A stretch of 64,000 bases of DNA from Aquamicrobium sp. LC103. Its GTDB lineage: Bacteria > Pseudomonadota > Alphaproteobacteria > Rhizobiales > Rhizobiaceae. Shown here piece by piece: positions 45,334 to 55,206 of the stretch. Within the stretch, counting starts at the first letter, position 1; every line of letters starts with the position of its first letter. The notes beneath the pieces were generated by a model, which worked only from the letters and a program-made list of their open reading frames with translations, searched no databases and was not told the origin of the DNA. Location of the stretch: contig NZ_LBCQ02000008.1 of the NCBI RefSeq assembly GCF_001014615.2, positions 124,001 to 188,000 of the forward strand, read 5' to 3'. The position numbers were made by a program, and so were the translations under genes.

Positions 45334-46122
45334 ATGACAAACCGCCTCCACCCAGCCCTCATCGGGTTTACGATCCTCGTCTATCTCTTCCTGATGGGGC
45401 CGCTCGTCATCGTCTTCGGTGCGGCGCTGTCGGATACCACCTATCTGACCTTCCCGCCGCAGGGCCTGACGCTGCACTGGTTCCAGAACATCTTCGAGAT
45501 CAGCGCCTTCCGACGCACCATCGTCACCAGCCTGCAGATCGCCTTCCTGGCAACCGCGATCGCGCTCGTCATCGGCATTCCCGCCGCCTATGCGCTCAAC
45601 CGCTACCGCATCCAGTTGCCGGCGTGGCTGTCGACGCTCTTCGTGCTACCAATCCTGGTGCCGGAGATCGTGCTCGGCTTCTCGTTGCTGCGCTCGGTCG
45701 CCGTCGACGCATCGGTGCCGATCTTCCTCGCGCTGCTTATCGGCCATACGCTGCTTGTCCTGCCCTATTGCGTGCGCGTCATCTCGGCGAGCCTGGCGAG
45801 CTTCGACTTTTCCATCGAGGAGGCGGCGGTCAGTCTTGGCAGTCCACCGGCGAAGACATTCTTCACGATCGTCCTGCCGAATGTGCGCTCGGGTGTGATA
45901 GCCGCCTTCATCCTGGCGTTCATCACCTCGATCAACGACGTCTCGGTATCGCTCTTCCTGACCGGGCCGGGCATTTCGACCCTGCCGATCCAGATTCTCG
46001 CCCATGTCGAGCAATTCTTCGATCCCACCATCGCCTCCGTGTCGGTGCTCCTGATGCTGCTGACGGTCGCCGTCATGGCGATCGTGGAGCGCACGCTCGG
46101 CCTCACCTTCCTCGCCAAGTAG
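45334..46122 (+). CDS. Polyamine-type ABC transporter permease (PotC-like)
   Basis: The 262-residue second permease has the PotC pattern, with LTLHWFQNIFE after the first span, GIPAAYALNRYRIQ and the EAA loop IEEAAVSLGSPPAKTFFTIVLP. Its ATG comes one base after the TGA of the preceding permease, which indicates coupling. Together they form the channel of the importer. The length and order (binding protein, permease, permease, ATPase) are usual for this class apart from the ATPase being last. Confidence 0.92.
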   Translation: MTNRLHPALIGFTILVYLFLMGPLVIVFGAALSDTTYLTFPPQGLTLHWFQNIFEISAFRRTIVTSLQIAFLATAIALVIGIPAAYALNRYRIQLPAWLSTLFVLPILVPEIVLGFSLLRSVAVDASVPIFLALLIGHTLLVLPYCVRVISASLASFDFSIEEAAVSLGSPPAKTFFTIVLPNVRSGVIAAFILAFITSINDVSVSLFLTGPGISTLPIQILAHVEQFFDPTIASVSVLLMLLTVAVMAIVERTLGLTFLAK

Positions 46123-46133
46123 ATTTTCTGCCC

Positions 46134-47195
46134 ATGACCTATCCGCTGACTGTCGAACACCTGACCGCCCATTACGGAACCTCCAAGGTTCTGGACGATC
46201 TCTCGCTGAACGTCGCAGCCGGTGAGCTCGTCTCCCTCCTCGGCGCGTCGGGCTGCGGCAAGACCACGACGCTGCGCCTGATCGCCGGCTTCCTGGAACC
46301 GACCTCGGGCTCGATCACATTGGGCGGACGCGACCTCACCAAGCTGCCGGCCCATAAGCGCCATATCGGACTCGTCTTCCAGAATTATGCGCTTTTTCCG
46401 CATCTGAGCGTGCGCGACAATGTTGCCTTCGGCTTGAAGCAGCGCGGCGTAGCCGGCGAGGAGCGCAACCGGCGCGCCGGCGCCATGCTGGAGCGCGTCG
46501 GCCTCGCCGAGCTTGCGGACCGGTTGCCGGGCGCGCTTTCCGGTGGACAGAAGCAGCGCGTCGCGCTGGCGCGCGCGCTGGTCATCGAACCGCCGCTCCT
46601 GATGTTCGATGAGCCGCTGTCGAATCTCGATGCCAAGCTGCGCATCGACATGCGGGTCGAGATCCGTCAGCTCCAGCGTGCCAACGGCACGACCTCGGTC
46701 TATGTCACGCATGATCAGGAGGAAGCCTTCTCGATCTCCGACCGCGTGGCGATCATGAACCAGGGCCGCATCATGCAGCTCGACACGCCCGAAGCGCTCT
46801 ATCAGCGTCCGGCCAATGCCTTCGTCGCGCGCTTCGTCGGCTTCGAGAACCTCATTGCGATGAAGGTCGCGAGGCGCGAGGGCGAGAACGTGACGGCCGA
46901 AGCGGCGGGAGGCGTGACGCTGACGCTGTCGCAGGCGCGCTTCGGCGAAATCCCGGACGAATTCGTGCTGGGGACGCGTGCCGACGGCCTCGTCGTCGAT
47001 GCAGATCCGCAGGCCGATGGCATTCCGGCGACACTCGGCCTGCGCACCTATCTCGGCCGCGCCTATCAATATCAATGCGAGACGCCGGCCGGCCATCTGC
47101 TTGCCAATGGCGCGCTTTCCGCGCCGCTCGAGTCCGGTTCGACCGCGAGGCTGGTCCCGGTGCCGGATCAGTGCTGCATCCTGCGTCCGGAATGA
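46134..47195 (+). CDS. Polyamine-type ABC transporter ATP-binding protein (PotA-like)
   Basis: This 353-residue ATPase has Walker A GASGCGKTT near residue 38, signature LSGGQKQRVALARAL, Walker B LLMFDEPLSNLD and an H-loop THDQEEA. A C-terminal TOBE/OB domain of about 110 residues (LGTRADGLVV, LGRAYQYQCE) follows, as in PotA and FbpC, and usually has a regulatory role. The ATG at 46134 lies 11 bases after the permease stop codon. It energises the transporter encoded upstream. Confidence 0.92.
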   Translation: MTYPLTVEHLTAHYGTSKVLDDLSLNVAAGELVSLLGASGCGKTTTLRLIAGFLEPTSGSITLGGRDLTKLPAHKRHIGLVFQNYALFPHLSVRDNVAFGLKQRGVAGEERNRRAGAMLERVGLAELADRLPGALSGGQKQRVALARALVIEPPLLMFDEPLSNLDAKLRIDMRVEIRQLQRANGTTSVYVTHDQEEAFSISDRVAIMNQGRIMQLDTPEALYQRPANAFVARFVGFENLIAMKVARREGENVTAEAAGGVTLTLSQARFGEIPDEFVLGTRADGLVVDADPQADGIPATLGLRTYLGRAYQYQCETPAGHLLANGALSAPLESGSTARLVPVPDQCCILRPE

Positions 47196-47214
47196 AGACA
47201 AGCGGATGTAGATC

Positions 47215-48529
47215 ATGACCGTTCTCGTCACCAACGCGACGCTCCTGCCCTGCACGCCGGACATGGAGGTGATCGAAGGCGGCTATGTCCGCATCGAGGG
47301 CGAGACGATCGCCGAGATTGGCGCCGGCGAGCCGCCGCGGATCGAGGGAGCCGAAATCCTCGATGCCGGCGGCGATATCGTCATGCCCGGCATGGTCAAT
47401 CCGCATTGCCACATCGCCATGTCGCTGTTTCGCGGGCTTGGTGAGGACGTCGACGACCGCCTCTACCGCTACGTGCTTCCGATGGAGCGCAAATTCGTCA
47501 CGCCGGAAATGGTGAGGGTCGGAACAGCGCTCGGCACGCTCGAACTGATCGAGGCGGGCGTGACCGCGGTGGCGGACATGTACTACTTCGAAACGGAGGT
47601 CGGCCGGGTGCTGGATCGGGCGGGGATCCGCGGCGTCGTTGGCCAGACGATCGCCGATTTCGACCCGCCCGACCACAAGACGATCGACGCCGGCTTCGCG
47701 CTCGTCGACGAGCTCGTTTCGGAATTTTCAGGCCATCCGCGCGTGACGCCGTCGATCGCGCCACATGCGCCTTATTCCACCGACATAGCGGTCATGGAGC
47801 GCGTTGCACGCTTCGCCGACGACCATCCGGAGGTGCCGGTGCAGATCCATCTCGCCGAGATGGATTCGGAAATGGAATGGTGCGCGAAGAACCACGGGTT
47901 GCGGCCGGTCGAAGTGGTCGAGAAGGCCGGGCTCCTGCGCAAGGGGCTGATCTGTGCGCACTGCCTGCACGTCAGTGGCAGCGACATCGAGAAGATGGCG
48001 CATGCGCAGGTCTGCGTCGCGCACAATGCGCGCTCCAACGCCAAGGCCGGACGCGGCATAGCGCCGGTGGGGGCGATGCGTGCGGCCGGAATTCCGGTCG
48101 GCATCGCCACCGACGGGCCGATGAGCGGCAACACGCTCGATCTGATCTCGCAATTCGCGCCGGTCAGCATGCTCCAGAAGCTTCTCGGACACAGTCGCAA
48201 GCCGATGCCCGGCCGCGAGGTGCCCGCTGGAGGGGGCGAGGGTGCTGGGCATGGACGACCGCATCGGCTCGCTCGAGCCCGGCAAGCAGGCGGACCTGAT
48301 CCGTATCAGCCTTGCGGCGACACGCATGCAGCCTGTCTACGATCCCTATGCCACGCTGGTCTTCTCGGCGATGCCGGATGATGTCCGCGACGTGATGGTG
48401 GCCGGGCGCTGGGTCATGCGCGAGCGCGAGGTGCTGACGCTCGAACGCAAGAAGGTGATGCGCGACGCGCTGCAGATCGCCGGCGCTTTCAAGGCGGAGA
48501 TGGCGCGTATAGACGCGGCGACGATCTAA
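47215..48529 (+). pseudogene. Amidohydrolase/deaminase (TrzA/MtaD-SsnA type), frameshifted
   Basis: The frame from 47215 encodes an amidohydrolase of the S-adenosylhomocysteine/chlorohydrolase group: VMPGMVNPHCHIAMSLFRGLGED with the HxH metal pair, PSIAPHAPYS, IHLAEMDSEMEW, CAHCLHVSG and ATDGPMSGNTLDL. After PMPGREV (to about 48222) it runs into unrelated sequence and stops at 48381. The true C-terminus continues in another frame from 48227 (LEGARVLGMDDRIGSLEPGKQADLIRI) to 48529. Relatives have about five residues (VRMAT-like) between these parts; only four bases remain, so about 11 bases seem to be deleted. The metal-dependent catalytic core is intact but the closing strands are lost, so it is probably inactive. 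Confidence 0.85.
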
Positions 48530-48561
48530 GATCGGCCTAGTCGCGAAGCGAAGCAGCAACG

Positions 48562-49506
48562 ATGAGTGGAATAGCCGCAATGACCGACGCCGCAATTCGC
48601 GCCGTAATCGACACCGATCCGGGCATAGACGACGCGGTCGCGATCCTTTACGCGCTCGCATCGCCTGCCTTCGACATCGTCGGACTCACCACCGTGGCGG
48701 GCAATATCGGCATCGAGACGACCACGAGGAATGCGGGGCGCATTCTCGCCCTGGCGGCAAGAAGCGACATCCCCGTGGTGGCCGGCGCATCTGCTCCCCT
48801 GTCGCGGACAGGTTTCGATTCCGCGGAAATTCACGGAGATGACGGGCTCGGGGGCGTCGGCTTTCCCGAGCCGCTCGTCCCCGCCAGGGGCGATGCGGTC
48901 ACCTGGCTCGCGGAGCAGCTCGAGGCCGCGCCGATTGGCACGCTCGATATCCTCGCGCTCGGGCCGCTGACCAATATCGCGCTTCTCCTGCGCGATCGCC
49001 CGTCGGCGGCGCGGCGCATTCGCCGCCTGATCGTCATGGGCGGCGCGATCCACGAGCCCGGCAATGTCGGCCCGCGTTCCGAATTCAACATCGCCGCCGA
49101 TCCGGAAGCCGCTGAGCTGGTGTTTTCAGCCGGCCTGCCGACGGTGCTCATACCGCTCGACGTGACGCGGAAAGTACGGGCTGACCGCGGTTATCTCGAC
49201 GCTTTGCGGGCCCGCGATACGGCTGCGGCGGCTGCCTCGGCCAACCTGATCGAGGCCTATTTCCAGTCGGCGAGCGGTGGCGAAAGCCGGCCACTCCACG
49301 ATCCCTGCGTGATGCTTTTCGCCGAGAATCCGGCGCTCTTTTCCACCGAGGATATTCGCATCGCGGTCGACACCGGAGTTGGTTCGGATGCCGGCGCGCT
49401 TCTCGCGGGAGAAAGTGGAGGACCGGCTGTCAGCGTGGCGCTCGGGGTCGATGCGCCGGCTGCGCTCGAACTGCTCGCGGCACGCCTCGGTGTGTCTGCT
49501 GGATAG
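48562..49506 (+). CDS. Nucleoside hydrolase (inosine-uridine preferring family)
   Basis: This 314-residue protein has the nucleoside hydrolase calcium motif DTDPGIDD at residues 17-24, the LTTVAGN segment, LGPLTNIALLL, VMGGAIHEPGNVGP and EFNIAADPEAAELVF, and HDPCVML near the C-terminus. These enzymes cleave the N-glycosidic bond of ribonucleosides. The start is uncertain between 48562 and 48580, with weak ribosome-binding sites for both. It follows the deaminase relic on the same strand and may be in one operon with the transporter. Together they suggest salvage or breakdown of a modified nucleoside. Confidence 0.92.
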   Translation: MSGIAAMTDAAIRAVIDTDPGIDDAVAILYALASPAFDIVGLTTVAGNIGIETTTRNAGRILALAARSDIPVVAGASAPLSRTGFDSAEIHGDDGLGGVGFPEPLVPARGDAVTWLAEQLEAAPIGTLDILALGPLTNIALLLRDRPSAARRIRRLIVMGGAIHEPGNVGPRSEFNIAADPEAAELVFSAGLPTVLIPLDVTRKVRADRGYLDALRARDTAAAAASANLIEAYFQSASGGESRPLHDPCVMLFAENPALFSTEDIRIAVDTGVGSDAGALLAGESGGPAVSVALGVDAPAALELLAARLGVSAG

Positions 49507-49522
49507 CCGGTGAAATGGCCGA

Positions 49523-49561
49523 CGGAGCGCGGCGCTCGCGCGCTTCCTGCGCGCCGTTCCG
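49523..49561. terminator. Hairpin between converging nucleoside hydrolase and RraA genes
   Basis: GCGCGC at 49538-49543 and 49549-49554 pair around TTCCT, inside an outer stem made by CGGAGCG (49523-49529) and CGTTCCG (49555-49561) with one G-U pair. It sits in the 67-base gap between two converging stop codons, so it probably terminates both transcripts. No long T tract is present. Confidence 0.45.
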
Positions 49562-49573
49562 ACGCATTGTGAT

Positions 49574-50224
49574 CTAGCGTGGTCCCGCGGGCTTGCCGTA
49601 CGCTCCGGCATAGGTTCCTTCCTCGATGCTCGCCAGGATGGCCGCTTCCTTGGCTTCCTGCTGGCGGACGGCTTCGAGCAAGGCGGGCGCGATCGCTTGC
49701 GGAAATGCGACCACGCCATCCTCGTCACCGACGACGACATCGCCGGGCTGGACGACGAGACCGCCGATGGAAACCGGCACGTTGATCTCCCCCGGCCCTT
49801 CCTTGTAGGGGCCGCGGTGGATCGCGGTTCGGGCGAAGCACGGAAAGCTGGATTGCAGCAATACGCCCGCATCCCGCACGGCGCCGTCGATGACGAAACC
49901 GGCAGCGCCGCGTTTGCGCGCGATCGCGGTCATGATCTCGCCGATCAGCGCCCGGCTGGTATCCCCTTCGCCATCCACAATGATCACATCTCCGGGTCTG
50001 ACGAGTTCGAGCGCCTCGTGAATGACCATATTGTCGCCGGCGCGGGTGCGCACCGTCAGGGCGGTGCCTGCCATGACCCCGCCCTTGTAGAAGGGGCGCA
50101 AGCCGACGGCTCCCGGCTGGCGATGCAGATTGTCGCTGATATTGGCCGTCGCGGTCTTGCGAAAGGCTTCGACCAGTTCGGGGTCGGCCTGTGCGGCGCT
50201 GGCGTTGCGTCTGTTTCCGATCAT
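49574..50224 (-). CDS. RraA/HMG aldolase-family protein
   Basis: This 216-residue protein belongs to the RraA-like family, which includes class II 4-hydroxy-4-methyl-2-oxoglutarate/4-carboxy-4-hydroxy-2-oxoadipate aldolases and RNase E inhibitor RraA. Visible features are TANISDNLHRQPGAVGLRPF, DNMVIHEALELVRPGDVIIVDGEGD, GEIMTAIARKRGAAGFVIDGAVRDAG and VVGDEDGVVAFP, with the Arg-Asp pair expected for metal-assisted aldol cleavage. An aldolase or oxaloacetate-decarboxylase role fits a catabolic neighbourhood better than RNase regulation. It begins 60 bases after the aminotransferase gene ends and may be co-transcribed with it. Confidence 0.87.
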   Translation of the reverse strand: MIGNRRNASAAQADPELVEAFRKTATANISDNLHRQPGAVGLRPFYKGGVMAGTALTVRTRAGDNMVIHEALELVRPGDVIIVDGEGDTSRALIGEIMTAIARKRGAAGFVIDGAVRDAGVLLQSSFPCFARTAIHRGPYKEGPGEINVPVSIGGLVVQPGDVVVGDEDGVVAFPQAIAPALLEAVRQQEAKEAAILASIEEGTYAGAYGKPAGPR

Positions 50225-50284
50225 GGTCGCTCTTCCAACTGTCTGTCTGGCTGATGGCCTGATTTGGCCGGGTCTGCGTTTCTC

Positions 50285-51490
50285 TCAAGCAAGCGCTTCG
50301 GTTGCCTTGCGGATCCGGCGGCAGCCTTCCTCGATCCTGTCCGTCGAAGTCGCGAAGGAGAGCCGCAAGTAAGGTGAAAGCCCGTAGGAAGAGCCATCCA
50401 TGACGGCCACGTTGGCGGCTTCGAGCAGATAGGCGGCCACGTCGAGGTCGGTGTGCAGGACCTGGCCCTGCGGCGTCCTGCGGCCGATCAACTCCGCGAC
50501 AGAGGGGAAGAGATAGAAGGCACCCGACGGCACGCTGACATCGAAGCCCGGAACGTCCTCGAGCAATTCGATCATGCGGTTGCGCCGCTGCTCATAAAGC
50601 GCGGTCATTTCGCGAACGGGAGCCTGATCGCCTTCCAGGGCGGCCGTGGCCCCCGCCTGGCTGATGGAGCTGGCGCAGGTGGTGTTCTGCCCGAGCAGCT
50701 TTCCGATCGCCGCGACGAGAGGCTTCGGTCCGGCCGCGTAGCCGACGCGCCAGCCGGTCATGGCGTAGGCCTTCGAAACCCCGTTGATCAGAAGGGAGCG
50801 CTCCGCGAAAGCTGGGTCGATCTGGAGGGGACTGGCATGGCTTGCGCCGTCATAGACGAGGTGCTCGTAGATGTCGTCCATGATGAGACAGACCTGCGGA
50901 TGCAGGCGCAGCACGTCCAACAGGGCCGCCAGTTCCTTGGCGCTATAAACCGCGCCGGTGGGGTTGTTCGGCGAGTTGAGTATCAGCCAGCGCATGTTCG
51001 GTGTCAGCGCGGCGCTCAGGGCGTGGGGCTTCAGCTTGAAGTCCACGTCGGCGCCACATTCGACGATCACCGGCGTGCCGCCGTTGACCTTGACGATATC
51101 GGGATAGGAGACCCAGTAAGGCGCCGGCACGATCACCTCGTCACCCTCGTCCAGGGTGGCCGCGAAGGCCTCGAAAATCAGTTGCTTGGCACCGCAGCCG
51201 ACGACGATGTTCTCAGGCTGCACGTCGATGCCGTTTTCGCGCTTGAGCTTGTTGCAGATGGCATCGCGCAAGGCCGGCGTGCCCTGGGTCGCGGTGTAGT
51301 GCGTGTCGCCTTCCCGCATCGCCTTTATAGCCGCGTCGATGATGAAATCCGGCGTGTCGAGATCCGGTTCGCCGATCGTGAAATCGATGATCTGCCGGCC
51401 CGCCGCCTGCAGCTCCGTCACCCTTTTCTTGGCCGCAATGCTTGCCGACGGTTTCAGATTGGAGACCCGATCCGAAAGTTTGAACGACAT
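50285..51490 (-). CDS. Pyridoxal-phosphate aminotransferase (class I, aspartate/aromatic type)
   Basis: The 401-residue protein matches the AspC-type Igamma aminotransferases of rhizobia. It contains the substrate region FTIGEPDLDTPDFI, the NSPNNPTG motif, DDIYEHLVYDG and the PLP lysine in INGVSKAYAMTGWRVGY, with the C-terminal arginine in PYLRLSFATS. Such enzymes move amino groups between aspartate, aromatic amino acids or related acids and 2-oxoglutarate. The ATG at 51490 gives the usual start MSFKLSDRVSNLKPS. It is divergent from a LysR gene, which probably regulates it. Confidence 0.92.
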   Translation of the reverse strand: MSFKLSDRVSNLKPSASIAAKKRVTELQAAGRQIIDFTIGEPDLDTPDFIIDAAIKAMREGDTHYTATQGTPALRDAICNKLKRENGIDVQPENIVVGCGAKQLIFEAFAATLDEGDEVIVPAPYWVSYPDIVKVNGGTPVIVECGADVDFKLKPHALSAALTPNMRWLILNSPNNPTGAVYSAKELAALLDVLRLHPQVCLIMDDIYEHLVYDGASHASPLQIDPAFAERSLLINGVSKAYAMTGWRVGYAAGPKPLVAAIGKLLGQNTTCASSISQAGATAALEGDQAPVREMTALYEQRRNRMIELLEDVPGFDVSVPSGAFYLFPSVAELIGRRTPQGQVLHTDLDVAAYLLEAANVAVMDGSSYGLSPYLRLSFATSTDRIEEGCRRIRKATEALA

Positions 51491-51635
51491 GAAAACTCTC
51501 CAGTTGAGGCGGGCGCCTTCTCCGAACGCGAGAACGGCAAGCACGTGTGAAACTAGAGTTGCATTTCCATTCAGAAAACCGATAAAAACTGATAGTTTAC
51601 CAGCACTTTTAAGAATGCTTTGGATCCGGACCCCG

Positions 51636-52544
51636 ATGCCCATCTCAATCACGCTGAAGCAGCTCGAAGCTCTCTATTGGATCACCAAGCTCGGAACGTT
51701 CGAACGTGCGGCGGCCAAGCTCAACACCACGCAATCCGCCGTTTCCAAGCGGATACAGGAGCTTGAACTCGCCACCGGCATCGCCGTTTTCGACCGTAGC
51801 CAGCGCGGCGCGCGGCTGACGGAACGCGGGGAGCACCTCCTGGCGATCGGCGAGGAGATGCTGGGGCTGCACGACCGCATCGCCGAACTCAAGGACAGCC
51901 GGCATACGCCGTTGCGGCGCCTGCGGATCGGCGTCACCGAGCTGACTGCGATGACATGGCTGCCTCGTCTCGTGACGGCGCTGCGCGAGACCTATCCCTC
52001 GGTTTCGCTCGAGCCCGAAGTCGACATGAGCCGCAATCTCTATGAGCGACTGGTGGAAGAAACGATCGATCTGATCGTCATTCCGGAGGCATTCACCGAT
52101 CCCGAGATATCGGCCGTGCATCTGGCGGACGTCTCCAACGTCTGGATGGCCAAGCCGGGGCTGGTGAACATAGGCGAGCCGCTTTATCTGGCCGAGCTGG
52201 CGAATTACCCGATCCTCACCCAGGGCGGACGCTCCGGCTCCGGTCTCTACTTCAACAAATGGCTGAAGGCGGAAGGCGTCACGTTCCCGAAAGTGCTTTC
52301 AAGCGACAGCCTCACCGCCCTTCTGGGGCTGACGATCGCGGGACTCGGCGTGAGCTATGTTCCGGAGCAATGCTTCCAGCCCTTGGTCGATGAGGGGAAG
52401 CTGGTCGTCATTCCCACAAAGCCGTCGCTGCCGCCGGTGCCCTACGTCTCCATGTTCCGCAACGACCGCCCTTCCGCCGTGACGTCGGCCATCGCGGAAC
52501 TGACGATGCGGGTCTGTGATTTTTCGAGGCAGTTTCAAAGTTAG
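51636..52544 (+). CDS. LysR-family transcriptional regulator
   Basis: This 302-residue regulator has an N-terminal HTH (LKQLEALYWITKLGTFERAAAKLNTTQSAVSKRIQELE, read in parts) and a LysR substrate-binding domain with TELTAMTWLPRLV and AGLGVSYVPEQCF. The ATG at 51636 gives the common MPISITLKQLEAL; 51615 is an in-frame alternative. It is divergent from the aminotransferase gene and lies upstream of the carboxylase cluster, so either could be its target. The 145-base gap before it contains AT-rich stretches with T-N11-A patterns but no strong palindrome. Confidence 0.9.
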   Translation: MPISITLKQLEALYWITKLGTFERAAAKLNTTQSAVSKRIQELELATGIAVFDRSQRGARLTERGEHLLAIGEEMLGLHDRIAELKDSRHTPLRRLRIGVTELTAMTWLPRLVTALRETYPSVSLEPEVDMSRNLYERLVEETIDLIVIPEAFTDPEISAVHLADVSNVWMAKPGLVNIGEPLYLAELANYPILTQGGRSGSGLYFNKWLKAEGVTFPKVLSSDSLTALLGLTIAGLGVSYVPEQCFQPLVDEGKLVVIPTKPSLPPVPYVSMFRNDRPSAVTSAIAELTMRVCDFSRQFQS

Positions 52545-52564
52545 CGGCGCCGATCGTATTAGAG

Positions 52565-52599
52565 AAAGCGATTTAAAACCATAATTTTTAATCGCTTTT
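52565..52599 (+). terminator. Inverted repeat after the LysR gene, terminator or operator
   Basis: AAAGCGATT at 52565-52573 and AATCGCTTT at 52590-52598 pair perfectly, and the stem extends inward through AAAA/TTTT after one T-T mismatch, giving 13 pairs. It starts 20 bases after the LysR stop codon and is followed by only a short T run. It may terminate lysR or act as an operator for the accB gene 148 bases downstream. The rest of the 202-base gap shows no gene. Confidence 0.5.
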
Positions 52600-52746
52600 A
52601 TTGCTGAATTTGCACGGCTAATCCTGTCACGATTACCGAGCATGAGGTCGGTCATTCTCGTGGCATGCCCATGAAACACACGGTGGAAGGCATCTTGTCG
52701 CCGGCTGCCGATTCATCGATTCGCCCGAAGCCTTCGAGAGCTGGAC

Positions 52747-53190
52747 ATGGACGTTGAACGCATCAAAGCCTTGATCGACCTTGTCTCCGTTTCGCCCGTG
52801 AAGGCGCTGGAACTGAAAGACGGGAACGGGTCGATCCGGATCGAGCGATCCGAGACATTGCCGACCGCTGGACCGTCGCCACGGAAAATGCGCGTTTCCG
52901 AAAAGGCCGAGACCGATCGGGCTTCCCGCGAAACCGTCATTGCCTCCCCCATGCCGGGTGTCGTCTATCTTTCTCCCGGGCCGGGCGAGCCTCCTTTCGT
53001 GCTCGCCGGCAACGAGGTGAAGCCGGGACAGACGGTTGCCTTGGTCGAGGCCATGAAGACATTGTCCGCGGTCGCCGCCGAAACGGCGGGGATCATAGCG
53101 ACGGTGCGGGTGGCCAACGAAGAAACGATTTCCGCCGGCCAGCCGCTCTTCGGTCTGGTCCCGAACGCCGAGCGGGCAACGGAAACATGA
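52747..53190 (+). CDS. accB: Biotin carboxyl carrier protein (AccB-like)
   Basis: This 147-residue carrier has an N-terminal helix-strand segment, a Pro/Arg-rich linker and a C-terminal biotinyl domain with the biotinylation motif VEAMKT, lysine 104, flanked by [18 protein letters not shown] and [17 protein letters not shown]. Its biotin is loaded by the AccC-like protein whose start codon overlaps its stop codon (ATGA). In this operon it probably serves PxpB/PxpC rather than fatty acid synthesis. The start at 52747 gives [13 protein letters not shown], the AccB-type lead. Confidence 0.9.
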   Translation: MDVERIKALIDLVSVSPVKALELKDGNGSIRIERSETLPTAGPSPRKMRVSEKAETDRASRETVIASPMPGVVYLSPGPGEPPFVLAGNEVKPGQTVALVEAMKTLSAVAAETAGIIATVRVANEETISAGQPLFGLVPNAERATET

Positions 53191-54539
53191 TCGGGACCGT
53201 GCTCATAGCCAATCGCGGGGAGGTCGCGCTTCGCGTCCAGCGCGCCTGCCGGGCGCTCGGAATGAAAGCCGTCCAGGCCTATTCGCAGGCCGACGCCGAG
53301 GCGGACTATGTGCGCCTTGCGGACGCCGCCATCTGCATCGGGCCGGCTTCCTCGTCGAAGAGCTACCTGAACATTCCCGCCGTGATTTTCGCCGCCCGGG
53401 CCACGGGCTGCGACGCCGTTCATCCCGGTTACGGCTTTCTTTCGGAGAATGCCGAATTCGCCGAGGCGGTCGAGGCGGCCGGACTGACCTTCATCGGCCC
53501 GTCGGCGCAGGCCATCCGCATCATGGGCGACAAGATATCGGCGCGAACCGCGATGGCGGCGGCCGGCGTCCCCTGCATTCCGGGTTCGCCGGGCGCGCTC
53601 CCGGACGATTTCGAGCAATGCCGCGGCATCGCCGCCACGATAGGCTACCCCGTCATCGTCAAGGCTGCCGGAGGCGGCGGTGGGCGCGGCATGCGCGTGG
53701 CCGCCCACGAGGGCGAACTGGCGGAAGCCGTCGCTACGACGCGTGAAGAGGCTCGCGCCGCTTTCAGCAATCCGGCCGTCTATATCGAGCGTTATCTTGG
53801 TGAGCCTCGCCATGTGGAGATCCAGATATTGGCGGACGCCCATGGCAATGTCGTCTGGCTGGGCGAGCGCGACTGTTCCATGCAGCGGCGGCATCAGAAG
53901 ATCATCGAGGAGGCGCCGGCGCCCGGCATCCCGCGCGCTCTCGTCGCGAATGCCGCCGACCGATGCGTCGAGGCTTGCCGCCGCATTGGTTATAGCGGCG
54001 CGGGCACTTTCGAATTCCTATACGAGAAGAACGAGCTGTTCTTCATCGAGATGAACACGCGCCTCCAGGTCGAGCATCCCGTCACCGAAGCAATCACCGA
54101 CATCGATATAGTCCAGGCGCAATTGCGGATTGCCGGCGGCGAGCGGCTCTGGCTCGATCAGGCGGATATCGAATTCCGCGGCCACTCACTGGAATGCCGC
54201 ATCAATGCCGAGGATCCCGTGACCTTCGCCCCTTCGCCCGGCGTCATATCGAATTGGCAGCCGCCTTCGGGAGTGGGCATACGGGTCGATACGCACATCA
54301 TGCCCGGCTATGCGATCCCGACGCATTACGATTCCATGATCGCCAAGATCGTGACACACGGGCGCACCCGCGACGAAGCCATCCGGCGCATGCGCGAAGC
54401 ACTTGCCAATACCCGCATCGACGGCATCAAGACCAATATACCGTTGCATCGCGAAATAATGGTCGACGAAGCGTTTCTGGCGGGCGGCGCCAGCATCCAT
54501 TATCTGGAGGCGAAACTGGAAAGAGCCGAAAATGGATAG
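53187..54539 (+). CDS. accC: Biotin carboxylase (AccC-like)
   Basis: This 450-residue ATP-grasp enzyme carboxylates biotin with bicarbonate and ATP. The biotin carboxylase N-terminal domain ([21 protein letters not shown]), the Gly-rich ATP loop [12 protein letters not shown], the catalytic [19 protein letters not shown] segment and the [13 protein letters not shown] motif are all present. Length and motifs are those of AccC. It overlaps accB at its start and pxpB at its end (8 bases), so the gene products are probably made in equal amounts. The partner carboxyltransferase is likely PxpB/PxpC. Confidence 0.93.
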   Translation: MIGTVLIANRGEVALRVQRACRALGMKAVQAYSQADAEADYVRLADAAICIGPASSSKSYLNIPAVIFAARATGCDAVHPGYGFLSENAEFAEAVEAAGLTFIGPSAQAIRIMGDKISARTAMAAAGVPCIPGSPGALPDDFEQCRGIAATIGYPVIVKAAGGGGGRGMRVAAHEGELAEAVATTREEARAAFSNPAVYIERYLGEPRHVEIQILADAHGNVVWLGERDCSMQRRHQKIIEEAPAPGIPRALVANAADRCVEACRRIGYSGAGTFEFLYEKNELFFIEMNTRLQVEHPVTEAITDIDIVQAQLRIAGGERLWLDQADIEFRGHSLECRINAEDPVTFAPSPGVISNWQPPSGVGIRVDTHIMPGYAIPTHYDSMIAKIVTHGRTRDEAIRRMREALANTRIDGIKTNIPLHREIMVDEAFLAGGASIHYLEAKLERAENG

Positions 54540-55206
54540 CCGGTCGGACGAGCCCGAATTGCATTTCTCCGCGATGGGCGAGGCCGCGCTGCTCTGCCAG
54601 ACCGCGACCGCCGGACTGGATCTTTCAGAACAGGAACGGTTCTGGGCTCTCGCGGATGACATTGAGCGCGAGCCAGGCGTCCGCGAAGTCGTCCCGGGCA
54701 TGAACAATCTGCTCGTCATGTTCGATCCCCTCAACGCAGATCCACGCGCGCTGGCGGCATTGCTGACCGACCGTTGGGCGAGTGGCAAGGCGCGTGCCGT
54801 GGCCGGTAAGATCGTCGAAGTTCCCGTCTCCTATGGCGGGGTCGACGGCGAAGACCTCAATTGGATCGCTGAGAGAGCTGGCCTTTCGGTCGAGGAGTTC
54901 GTCTCGCTTCACGCCGCGGGCGACTACACCGTCTATGCCCTGGGCAGCCAACCCGGTTTCGCCTATCTGGGCGGCCTCGACATGCGGCTGGCCACGCCGC
55001 GCCGCGAGACGCCGCGTCCCCGGGTCGAGGCCGGGTCGGTCATCATAGGTGGCGCCCAGGCCGGCGTGCTTTCACGCACCACGCCGTCGGGATGGCACAT
55101 CATCGGGCGAACCGAGCTCGAATTCTTCAATCCGGAGGAGGCCGAGCCGACCTTGCTCCTGCCCGGCGACAAGCTCTGGTTTGTCGTAAAGGAGATCAAG
55201 GCATGA
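54532..55206 (+). CDS. pxpB: PxpB/KipI-family subunit
   Basis: The 224-residue protein is a member of the PxpB (KipI, allophanate hydrolase subunit 1-like) family, with [55 protein letters not shown] and a C-terminal [12 protein letters not shown]. In E. coli PxpA, PxpB and PxpC form ATP-dependent 5-oxoprolinase. With AccB and AccC the PxpB/PxpC pair instead resembles the carboxyltransferase part of urea carboxylase. The start overlaps accC by eight bases and the end overlaps pxpC as ATGA. Confidence 0.9.
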   Translation: MDSRSDEPELHFSAMGEAALLCQTATAGLDLSEQERFWALADDIEREPGVREVVPGMNNLLVMFDPLNADPRALAALLTDRWASGKARAVAGKIVEVPVSYGGVDGEDLNWIAERAGLSVEEFVSLHAAGDYTVYALGSQPGFAYLGGLDMRLATPRRETPRPRVEAGSVIIGGAQAGVLSRTTPSGWHIIGRTELEFFNPEEAEPTLLLPGDKLWFVVKEIKA

